The notes under the pieces are model-generated. The model searched no databases and was not told where the DNA came from. It worked only from the letters and a program-made list of their open reading frames with translations. Below are positions 57,179-64,000 of a stretch of DNA of 64,000 nt, one piece after another. The translations under genes were made by a program, and so were the position numbers. Every line of letters begins with the position of its first letter. The first letter of the stretch is position 1. The stretch is from Novosphingobium arvoryzae (GTDB lineage: Bacteria > Pseudomonadota > Alphaproteobacteria > Sphingomonadales > Sphingomonadaceae): contig NZ_BMZD01000006.1 of NCBI RefSeq assembly GCF_014652615.1, positions 62,001 to 126,000 of the forward strand, read 5' to 3'.

Positions 57179-57661
57179 CTACTTCTTCTTGCCGAAGTCC
57201 ACAGTGACGACGTTCGACCCGTCATCGCTACTGATCACCGGCGAATCGTTTTCGGCATCGTCATGCGGCGGCGGCACGTCATCAGGCACGATGGCCTGGA
57301 ACTGCAGCCCGAAATCGACCGCCGGATCGACGAATGCGGTGATCGCGGCAAAGGGAATGTCCAGCTTGCTGGGAATCTGGTTGAACGACAGGCCCACCGA
57401 AAACCCGGTTTCACTGACCGCCAGGTCCCAGAACTTGTTCTGGAGCACAATGGTCATCTCGTCCGGGAACCGTTCCTTCAGGTGCGGGGGGATCACCACG
57501 CCGGGCGCCTGGGTCTTGAAAGTGATGTAGAAGTGGTGCGCACCCGGCAAGTTGCCGCCCGCCGCCACAACTTCGCCCAGCACGCGGCCAACCACGGCGC
57601 GCAGCGCCTCCTGCACGATTTCGTCGTAGGGGATCAGGCTATCGGGCATATCGTCGCTCAT
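57179..57661 (-). CDS. sspB: ClpXP adaptor protein SspB (alphaproteobacterial type)
   Basis: 160 aa. A helix (DEIVQEALRAVVGRVLGEV) precedes the SspB core beta-fold (FYITFKTQAPGVVIPPHLK, MTIVLQNKFWDLAV, GFSVGLSFNQIPSKLDIPF). After an acidic linker comes the C-terminal VVTVDFGKKK, the short tail that docks on ClpX. It brings ssrA-tagged and other substrates to ClpXP. Divergent from hisB. Confidence 0.9.
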   Translation of the reverse strand: MSDDMPDSLIPYDEIVQEALRAVVGRVLGEVVAAGGNLPGAHHFYITFKTQAPGVVIPPHLKERFPDEMTIVLQNKFWDLAVSETGFSVGLSFNQIPSKLDIPFAAITAFVDPAVDFGLQFQAIVPDDVPPPHDDAENDSPVISSDDGSNVVTVDFGKKK

Positions 57662-57769
57662 CAGGGGGACAAGTGGCGTCGCGAGGCCACATGGTCAAGG
57701 GGAAAGGGGATGCGGCAATCGCGCGAACAAACATTGATTCCTGCGCCGTCCAGCCTATAGGCCCAGCTT

Positions 57770-58363
57770 ATGCGTACTGGCCGGATCGCTCGGAAAACCC
57801 ACGAAACCGACATTCTCGTCGAAGTGAACCTCGACGGGACGGGGGCGTATGATGTCTCCACCGGGATCGGGTTCCTCGATCACATGGTGGAACAGTTCAG
57901 CCGCCATTCGCTGATCGACATCACGTGCCACGTGAAGGGCGACCTTCATGTCGACCAGCACCACACCACTGAAGACAGCGCCATTGCCATAGGCCAGGCG
58001 ATTGCCCAGGCCCTTGGCGACAAGGCCGGGATCGGCCGCTATGGCGAGGCGCATTCCGCGATGGACGAAGCGCTGTGCCGGGTCGCGCTGGACATTTCGG
58101 GCCGCCCCTGGCTGGTCTGGAAGGCCGCGTTCACGCAGGAGCGGCTGGGCGAGATGGATACCGAGCTGTTCGAGCACTGGTTCCAGTCGATCGCTCAGGC
58201 CGTGGGCATCACGCTGCACATCGAGTTGCTCTACGGCACCAACAACCACCACATCTGCGAAGGCATCTACAAGGGCTTTGCCCGCGCGATGCGGCAGGCG
58301 GTGGAGCTGGACCCGCGCAAGGGCGGCGCAATCCCCAGCACCAAGGGCCAGCTTGGTGGCTGA
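57770..58363 (+). CDS. hisB: Imidazoleglycerol-phosphate dehydratase
   Basis: A manganese enzyme of histidine synthesis, 197 aa (monofunctional, without a phosphatase domain). Metal-binding motifs are seen as [29 protein letters not shown] and the C-terminal [13 protein letters not shown]. First gene of hisB-hisH-hisA-hisF. Its last 8 bases overlap hisH. Confidence 0.97.
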   Translation: MRTGRIARKTHETDILVEVNLDGTGAYDVSTGIGFLDHMVEQFSRHSLIDITCHVKGDLHVDQHHTTEDSAIAIGQAIAQALGDKAGIGRYGEAHSAMDEALCRVALDISGRPWLVWKAAFTQERLGEMDTELFEHWFQSIAQAVGITLHIELLYGTNNHHICEGIYKGFARAMRQAVELDPRKGGAIPSTKGQLGG

Positions 58364-58976
58364 GATTGTCGCGCTGATCGATTACGGCGCGGGCAACCTC
58401 CATTCGGTCGCGAACGCGCTGAAGGCCGCTGGCGCCGAAGGCGTGGCCCTGACGTCCGATCCTGATGTCGTGCGCGCGGCGGACCGTATCGTCCTGCCCG
58501 GCGTCGGCAGTTTCCGCGCCTGCGCCGAAGGGCTGCGCGCGATCCCGCACATGGTCGATGCGATGGCCGAGCGCGTGCTGGTGGGCGGCGCCCCGTTTCT
58601 GGGCATCTGCGTGGGGATGCAATTGCTTGCCACCAGCGGGGTTGAGCATGGCACCACGCCGGGCCTTGGCTGGATTGACGGCGAAGTCCGCCTGATCGAG
58701 CGGACCGACCCGGCAATCAAGATTCCGCACATGGGCTGGAACGATGTCCTGCCCGCGCCCCATGCCCCGCTGATCGAACCGGGCGAGGCCTATTTCCTGC
58801 ATTCCTATCACTTCGTCCCCGCCGACGGGCACCACGTCGCCGCGATGACCGATCACGGTGGCGGGCTGGTTGCGGCGGTGGCGCGCGACAATGTGGTGGG
58901 GGTGCAGTTCCACCCGGAAAAGAGCCAGGCCTATGGGCTGGCGCTGCTGTCCAACTTCCTCGATTGGCGGCCATGA
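58356..58976 (+). CDS. hisH: Imidazole glycerol phosphate synthase, glutaminase subunit
   Basis: A class I glutamine amidotransferase of 206 aa that feeds ammonia to His[12 protein letters not shown] begins the protein; the nucleophile is in LGICVGMQ and the His-Glu pair in QFHPEKS. The start is taken as GTG at 58356, inside the end of hisB, with AAGG about 10 bases upstream. Confidence 0.96.
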   Translation: MAEIVALIDYGAGNLHSVANALKAAGAEGVALTSDPDVVRAADRIVLPGVGSFRACAEGLRAIPHMVDAMAERVLVGGAPFLGICVGMQLLATSGVEHGTTPGLGWIDGEVRLIERTDPAIKIPHMGWNDVLPAPHAPLIEPGEAYFLHSYHFVPADGHHVAAMTDHGGGLVAAVARDNVVGVQFHPEKSQAYGLALLSNFLDWRP

Positions 58977-58989
58977 TGAGAGAATTGGC

Positions 58990-59718
58990 ATGATCGTATT
59001 CCCGGCCATCGACCTCAAGGGCGGCCAGGTTGTCCGCCTGTCCGAAGGCGATATGGACCGCGCCACCGTCTATGGCGACAACCCCGCCGCGCAGGCGCTC
59101 CTGTTTGCCGAGGCCGGATCGCAATTCCTGCACGTGGTCGATCTGGACGGATCGTTCGCGGGCCGCGCCGAAAACCGCGCCGCGGTCGAAGCCATCCTTG
59201 AGGCGTTCCCCGGCCATGTCCAGCTGGGCGGCGGCATCCGCACCCGCGAAGCGGTAGAGGGCTGGTTCGATCTGGGTGTCAGCCGCGTGGTCATGGGCTC
59301 CGCCGCGCTGAAAGACCCGCAGTTCGTGAAGGACATGGCGGCGGAATTTCCCGGCGGGATCGTCGTTGCAGTCGATGCCCGCGACGGCATGGTTGCGACC
59401 GAGGGCTGGGCCGAAGTGTCCGACGTGGCGGTGGTCGATCTCGCCCGCCGGTTCGAGGATGCCGGGGTCGCCAGCCTGCTGTTCACCGACATTGGCCGCG
59501 ATGGTCTGCTGAAGGGCGTCAACATCGACGCCACGGTCGACCTCGCCCGGCAAGTTGATCTGCCGGTCATCGCCAGCGGCGGCGTCAAGGGCCTCGACGA
59601 CATTCACATCCTCTCGCTCCACGCAGTGGACGGGATCGAAGGCGTCATCACGGGGCGTGCGCTCTATGAAGGCCGGCTCGATCTGGCCGCCGCCATCGCC
59701 ATGGCCAACCGGGCCTGA
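58990..59718 (+). CDS. hisA: Phosphoribosylformimino-5-aminoimidazole carboxamide ribotide isomerase
   Basis: A TIM-barrel isomerase of 242 aa. The catalytic Asp near the N-terminus is in FPAIDLKGG and the second Asp in FTDIGRDG; phosphate-binding loops are LGGGIRTRE and ASGGVKG. It lies between hisH and hisF, 4 bases before hisF. Confidence 0.97.
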   Translation: MIVFPAIDLKGGQVVRLSEGDMDRATVYGDNPAAQALLFAEAGSQFLHVVDLDGSFAGRAENRAAVEAILEAFPGHVQLGGGIRTREAVEGWFDLGVSRVVMGSAALKDPQFVKDMAAEFPGGIVVAVDARDGMVATEGWAEVSDVAVVDLARRFEDAGVASLLFTDIGRDGLLKGVNIDATVDLARQVDLPVIASGGVKGLDDIHILSLHAVDGIEGVITGRALYEGRLDLAAAIAMANRA

Positions 59719-59722
59719 TCCG

Positions 59723-60484
59723 ATGACTGTCCGCGTCCGCGTCATCCCCTGCCTCGACGTCCGCGACGGGCGTGTGGTGAAGGGCGTGAACTTCGTCGAC
59801 CTGCGCGATGCCGGTGATCCGGTCGAACAGGCCCGCGCCTATGACGCGGCAGGTGCGGACGAGCTGTGCTTCCTGGATATTTCCGCCAGCCACGAAGGGC
59901 GCGGCACGCTGCTTGACGTTGTCCGGCGCACGGCGGAAGTGTGCTTCATGCCGCTGACCGTGGGCGGCGGGGTGCGGAGCGTCGAGGACGCGCGCGCGCT
60001 GCTGCTGGCCGGGGCAGACAAGGTCGCGGTCAATTCCGCCGCGGTCAGCCGCCCGGAAGTGGTCGCCGACATCGCGGAAAAGTTCGGCAGTCAGTGCGTG
60101 GTCGCCTCGGTCGATGCGCGCCGGACGCCGCGTGGCAACTGGGAAATCTTCACCCACGGCGGACGCAAGGCGACCGGGATCGACGCGGTGGAACACGCGA
60201 TGAAGCTGGCGCAGCTGGGCGCAGGCGAACTGCTTGTCACCTCGATGGACGGCGATGGGACCAAGGCCGGATATGACCTGGCGCTGACCCGCACCATCGC
60301 CGATGCCGTATCGGTGCCGGTGATTGCCAGCGGCGGGGTCGGCACGCTGGACCATCTGGTCGAGGGTGTGACGCAAGGCCACGCCAGTGCGGTGCTGGCC
60401 GCCTCGATCTTTCACTTTGGCCAGCACACCATCCACGAAGCCCACGCCGCCCTGCGCGCCGCCGGACTGCCCGCGCGGGGCTGA
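59723..60484 (+). CDS. hisF: Imidazole glycerol phosphate synthase, cyclase subunit
   Basis: A TIM-barrel synthase of 253 aa acting with HisH. The catalytic Asp residues are in [14 protein letters not shown] and [12 protein letters not shown]; phosphate loops are TVGGGVRS and ASGGVG. It closes the contiguous hisBHAF run. The pathway's hisE follows after a small exported protein gene. Confidence 0.97.
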   Translation: MTVRVRVIPCLDVRDGRVVKGVNFVDLRDAGDPVEQARAYDAAGADELCFLDISASHEGRGTLLDVVRRTAEVCFMPLTVGGGVRSVEDARALLLAGADKVAVNSAAVSRPEVVADIAEKFGSQCVVASVDARRTPRGNWEIFTHGGRKATGIDAVEHAMKLAQLGAGELLVTSMDGDGTKAGYDLALTRTIADAVSVPVIASGGVGTLDHLVEGVTQGHASAVLAASIFHFGQHTIHEAHAALRAAGLPARG

Positions 60485-60597
60485 ACCGTCGGCGCTGTTT
60501 ACACCCGTGTCAGCCGGAAACCCGGTGTTAACCATCGCAAGCCGCCGCCCTGCGTGATCTGACCGCGCTGGCATGGGGTTTGCGTAAACCACTATCC

Positions 60598-60792
60598 ATG
60601 AAGGACAAATTCGAGGGTCGCAGCCCAATTCCCGTCCTGGCAATCACCGCGGTGGCGCTCTGCGCGGCCGGGCCCGCGCTTGCGAGCAGTGGTGCCAGCA
60701 TCCCCGATCCCAGCAACCTGGCCTTGTTCGCCATCGGCGTGCTGGGGCTGATCATCGGTCGGCAGGGTTCACGCAACCCGCCATCGGATTGA
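60598..60792 (+). CDS. Miniature PEP-CTERM-like exported protein
   Basis: 64 aa. A signal peptide (PVLAITAVALCAAGPALA) is followed after only a few residues by IPDPSNLALFAIGVLGLIIGRQGSR. This has the order of a PEP-CTERM sorting tail: a proline-acid-proline-Ser motif, a hydrophobic helix and then basic residues. There is almost no mature domain between them. The ATG at 60598 is used; a TTG 6 codons earlier is possible. It sits between hisF and hisE. The function is unknown. Confidence 0.65.
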   Translation: MKDKFEGRSPIPVLAITAVALCAAGPALASSGASIPDPSNLALFAIGVLGLIIGRQGSRNPPSD

Positions 60793-60841
60793 CGCAGGCT
60801 GCGGCTTGACCTTGGCCGCGACGCACCGCATGGCCATGGGC

Positions 60842-61165
60842 ATGGACCGCCCGGATACCCTTGCCCGCCTGGCCGCGACCATCGCCGCGCGCCGCCATGC
60901 CGACCCCGCCAGCAGCTGGGTCGCGAAACTCCATGCGCGCGGGGTGCCGGTGATCGCCCGCAAGCTGGGCGAGGAAGCGGTTGAAACCGTGGTCGCCGCG
61001 CTCAGCGGCAGCCGCGAGGACCTGGTTGGCGAAGCCGCCGACACGATCTTTCACCTGATGGTCCTGCTCGATGCCAAGGGCGTCGATTTTGCCGAAGTGC
61101 TCGCCGAACTCGACCGCCGCGACGGGGTGAGCGGGATCGCCGAAAAAGCCAGCCGGAGTGAATGA
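60842..61165 (+). CDS. hisE: Phosphoribosyl-ATP pyrophosphohydrolase
   Basis: A MazG-like all-alpha pyrophosphatase of 107 aa, second step of histidine synthesis. The metal-binding pattern is visible in KLGEEAVETVVAAL and LVGEAADTIFHLMVLL. Several in-frame starts exist (60806, 60830, 60836, 60842) without a clear Shine-Dalgarno; 60842 gives the normal family N-terminus. ATGA overlap with the HIT gene. Confidence 0.94.
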   Translation: MDRPDTLARLAATIAARRHADPASSWVAKLHARGVPVIARKLGEEAVETVVAALSGSREDLVGEAADTIFHLMVLLDAKGVDFAEVLAELDRRDGVSGIAEKASRSE

Positions 61166-61542
61166 TGCCAATCGACCCTCGCCTGCCGTACGACGACCAG
61201 AACGTTTTCGCCAAGATCCTGCGCGGGGAAATCCCGAACAAGACCGTCTATGAGGACGAATGGGCGCTGGCCTTTCACGACATCAACCCGCAAGCCCCGC
61301 TGCACGTGCTGGTGATCCCCAAGGGCCCCTACGTCAGCTGGGACGATTTCTCGGCCCGCGCCAGCGAGGCGGAAATCGCCGGGTTCATCCGCGCCGTCGG
61401 CCATGTCGCACGTGAGGCCGGCCTGGTTGAACCGGGCTATCGCCTGCTCGCCAACATCGGCCAGCACGGCCATCAGGAAGTGCCGCACCTGCACGTCCAC
61501 GTGTTTGGCGGAAGGCAATTCGGGGCCATGCTGCCGCGCTGA
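61162..61542 (+). CDS. HIT-family nucleotide-binding hydrolase
   Basis: 126 aa of the HINT/HIT type. DDQNVFAKILRGEIPNKTVYEDE begins the fold, and the active-site histidine triad is HLHVHVFGGR at the C-terminus. Members hydrolyse AMP-lysyl or similar nucleotide conjugates. It overlaps hisE by ATGA, a common arrangement in alphaproteobacteria. Confidence 0.94.
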   Translation: MMPIDPRLPYDDQNVFAKILRGEIPNKTVYEDEWALAFHDINPQAPLHVLVIPKGPYVSWDDFSARASEAEIAGFIRAVGHVAREAGLVEPGYRLLANIGQHGHQEVPHLHVHVFGGRQFGAMLPR

Positions 61543-61613
61543 GCAAGTGTTTAACCGCGCCAGCGCCCCTCCCCCCTTGCCCTTCGAGTCGCGCAGCGGC
61601 TAAACCCGCCGCA

Positions 61614-62072
61614 ATGACGTCACTGCCCGCCCCGCCCTCCGGCCTGATCGATGGCCCGGTGCACCACTTTGCGGTGCGCGCCTATTTCGAGGACACCGAT
61701 CTGTCGGGCGTGGTCTATCACGCCAATTACCTGCGCTGGTTCGAGCGCGCCCGATCGGATTTCGTGCGGCTGCTGGGGATCGACCAGCGCGCGGTAAACG
61801 AGGCGGGCGAAGGCGCTTTTGCCGTCGCCGATCTCACCATCCGCTATGCCGCCCCGGCGCGGCTGGATGACGGCGTGCGGATCGAAACCACTTGCGAGGA
61901 ACTGGGTGCGGCCAGTTGCCGGATGCACCAGAAGGCCTGGCGCGAGGATGGCACGCTGCTGGCCGAGGCGCGGCTGCGCGTCGGCTTTGTCGCCCCCGAT
62001 GGCCGCCCGCGCCGGATGCCCGCCCCGTGGCGCGCGGCATTTGCCACGATTTTAATTGAAGGACCGCAATGA
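61614..62072 (+). CDS. ybgC: Tol-Pal system-associated acyl-CoA thioesterase
   Basis: A hot-dog-fold 4HBT thioesterase of 152 aa with the motif DTDLSGVVYHANYLRWFERARSD, in which the Asp/Tyr-His-Asn region is catalytic. It is the first gene of the tol cluster and overlaps tolQ by ATGA. It probably acts on acyl-CoA or acyl-ACP in phospholipid-related metabolism. Confidence 0.94.
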   Translation: MTSLPAPPSGLIDGPVHHFAVRAYFEDTDLSGVVYHANYLRWFERARSDFVRLLGIDQRAVNEAGEGAFAVADLTIRYAAPARLDDGVRIETTCEELGAASCRMHQKAWREDGTLLAEARLRVGFVAPDGRPRRMPAPWRAAFATILIEGPQ

Positions 62073-62770
62073 CTGCTCTCGATATTCTGGCCGCCGCCGG
62101 TGCGCCGACGCGCCTTGATCCGGTGAAGCTGTTTCTGGATGCCGATATCGTCGTGCAATTGGTGATGGCCGGGCTGGTGCTGGCCAGCGTCTGGGTGTGG
62201 ATGATCGTCGTCGGGTTCAGCCTGCGTATGGCTGGCATCCGCAAGCGCTGCGACGCTTATGAGCGCGATTTCTGGAAGGCCGGCAACATCGACGAGTTTC
62301 AGGCCGAGCGCGGGAAGGGCGACATCCCTTCCGCCCGGGTCGTCGCCGCTGGTCTCGCCGAATGGCGCCGTTCCACTGCGGGCAAGGTAATTGACCGCGA
62401 CGGCACCCGCCAGCGGCTGGCCGGGGTGATGGACAGCGCCGTCGCGCAAGAGGCAGACAAGCTGGCCGAGCGGCTGAACTTCCTGGCCACGGTCGGTTCG
62501 GTTGCGCCGTTCGTGGGGCTGTTCGGCACGGTCTGGGGGATCATGAACAGCTTTTTCCAGATCGGCGCGCAGCAGAACTCCTCGCTCGCGGTGGTGGCCC
62601 CCGGCATTTCCGAGGCGCTGTTCGCCACCGCGATCGGCCTGTTTGCGGCGATCCCGGCGGTCATCGCATACAACCGCTTTTCCCACCGGGTCGACCAGCT
62701 GGAAGCGCGACTGCAGCGTTTTGCTGACCGTTTCCATGCCAGCCTGAGCCGCGAGCTGGAGGCGGTCTGA
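62069..62770 (+). CDS. tolQ: TolQ, inner-membrane proton-channel subunit
   Basis: A MotA/TolQ/ExbB-family protein of 233 aa with three membrane helices: about 30-50, and the pair around LATVGSVAPFVGLFGTVWG and ISEALFATAIGLFAAIPAV. Works with TolR and TolA to energise the Tol-Pal system during cell constriction. Directly abuts tolR. Confidence 0.96.
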   Translation: MTALDILAAAGAPTRLDPVKLFLDADIVVQLVMAGLVLASVWVWMIVVGFSLRMAGIRKRCDAYERDFWKAGNIDEFQAERGKGDIPSARVVAAGLAEWRRSTAGKVIDRDGTRQRLAGVMDSAVAQEADKLAERLNFLATVGSVAPFVGLFGTVWGIMNSFFQIGAQQNSSLAVVAPGISEALFATAIGLFAAIPAVIAYNRFSHRVDQLEARLQRFADRFHASLSRELEAV

Positions 62771-63208
<438 letters not shown>

Positions 63209-63217
63209 GCTCGATTG

Positions 63218-64000
63218 ATGGCAGTTTCCGCGCTCAACCGCGAAGAACGCATCGGCCTGGCGATTGCGCTGGCCGCGCACGTCGCCCTTGGCGCGGTGCT
63301 GATCGCGCGCCCGGCCGCTGCGCCAACGATCCCGCTGCCCGAACGGATGACCGTGACGTTGAGCGAGGATGTGGGGCTGACTTCGACCGCGCCTAGCGTG
63401 GCCGATCCCGCGCCTGACGAAGCCCTCGAATTGGGCGAGGCCGCGCCGGAACCCGCCCCCCAGCCCACGCCAGTCCCGCCCCGGCCGGAGCCCAAGGTCC
63501 AGCCGAAGCCCGAACCGAAAGTGCAGCCAAAGCCGGTTGTGACCAAGCCCAGGCCGGCTCCGACAGTAGCCGCCAAGCCTCTGCCGCAGCCAACCAAGGC
63601 CGCGACCCCGCCCAAAGCGGCACCGAAAGCTGGACCGGCACCAAAGCCCAGCAACGCGCCCACGACTGCACCGAAAGGTGCCACCAGCACGGCACGAACG
63701 CCCAACGCCGCCGCGACCCAGCCCGCCAAGGCCGGGGGCAGCCGGATCGGCAGCGATTTCCTGAAAGGGGTGAGCGGCGCGACCGGCAAGCAGGCCACTA
63801 CCGCGCCGCCCGCCGCCACAGTCGGCCCGGCGGTGCGATCAGCGCTGGCCGGGGCGATCTCCCGCCAGCTCAAGCCGAAATGGGCCGCACCGCAGGGGGT
63901 CGATGCCGAGTTGCTGGTGACGGTGCTGTCCTGGGATCTCAACCCCGATGGCACCTTGGCCGGATCACCGCGCGTGGTGCGGCAGGATGGGATCACCGAT
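63218..64000 (+). CDS. tolA: TolA-like protein, 3' end outside window
   Basis: 261 codons visible. One N-terminal membrane helix (about 12-30), then a long Pro/Lys/Ala-rich periplasmic stretch to about residue 165 (repeats of PKPEPKVQPKP type). After that comes the start of the C-terminal domain (SALAGAISRQLKPKWAAPQG and LVTVLSWDLNPDGTLAG), which resembles TonB/TolA C-terminal domains. Its place after tolQ-tolR supports TolA. The ATG at 63218 lies 9 bases after the tolR stop. Confidence 0.9.
   Translation, partial: MAVSALNREERIGLAIALAAHVALGAVLIARPAAAPTIPLPERMTVTLSEDVGLTSTAPSVADPAPDEALELGEAAPEPAPQPTPVPPRPEPKVQPKPEPKVQPKPVVTKPRPAPTVAAKPLPQPTKAATPPKAAPKAGPAPKPSNAPTTAPKGATSTARTPNAAATQPAKAGGSRIGSDFLKGVSGATGKQATTAPPAATVGPAVRSALAGAISRQLKPKWAAPQGVDAELLVTVLSWDLNPDGTLAGSPRVVRQDGITD

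Overview
The window is chromosomal DNA from a GC-rich alphaproteobacterium, most likely a sphingomonad close to Novosphingobium or Sphingobium. This is inferred from two large TonB-dependent receptors, a protocatechuate 4,5-cleavage (lig) operon of the Sphingobium SYK-6 type, a feruloyl-CoA hydratase/lyase, a lignostilbene-type dioxygenase, and the housekeeping blocks hflKC-protease, hisBHAFE and ybgC-tolQRA. No rRNA, tRNA, CRISPR array, insertion sequence or phage was recognised. No gene-free stretch exceeds 300 bases.

Region 1 (1-12.2 kb) is a catabolic region for lignin-derived phenylpropanoids. A partial TonB-dependent receptor is followed by a MarR regulator, a SnoaL-like protein, an SDR, a Tat-type dienelactone hydrolase, a CmcJ/NvfI-type oxygenase coupled to ferB, a second MarR regulator with palindromes in the shared promoter, an NmrA-like reductase, a lignostilbene-type dioxygenase and a second, paralogous receptor. 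Region 2 (12.3-21.3 kb) holds the whole route from protocatechuate to pyruvate and oxaloacetate: ligJ-ligA-ligB-ligC on the minus strand with two unassigned oxidoreductases and a LysR regulator that has two tandem HTH domains, and ligK-ligU-ligI on the plus strand. Feruloyl-CoA synthetase, vanillin dehydrogenase and vanillate demethylase are not in the window.

Region 3 (21.3-44.9 kb) is mostly general: an SDR, PilZ, MsrB, PBP1A, the hflK-hflC-protease set, Mrp, an orphan molybdopterin subunit, ferrochelatase, a P450, a class V aminotransferase, a membrane protein of the hydroxylaminobenzene mutase/styrene oxide isomerase type, an M19 dipeptidase, dapD with an overlapping ion channel, and a lipoprotein subtilase with a C-terminal beta-domain.

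Region 4 (45-56.2 kb) is an acyl-CoA region. One operon carries, as separate genes, the two halves of animal ACAD11 (kinase-like and acyl-CoA dehydrogenase) with a zinc alcohol dehydrogenase between them. A second gene group has a probable heteromeric acyl-CoA dehydrogenase pair, an SDR and an SMP-30 lactonase. A related 16-bp palindrome precedes both, which suggests common control. REP-like palindromes and one lower-GC orphan gene lie at the end. Region 5 (56.2-64 kb) is housekeeping: gmk, sspB, hisB-H-A-F, a mini PEP-CTERM-like protein, hisE, a HIT protein, and ybgC-tolQ-tolR-tolA, the last cut by the window end.
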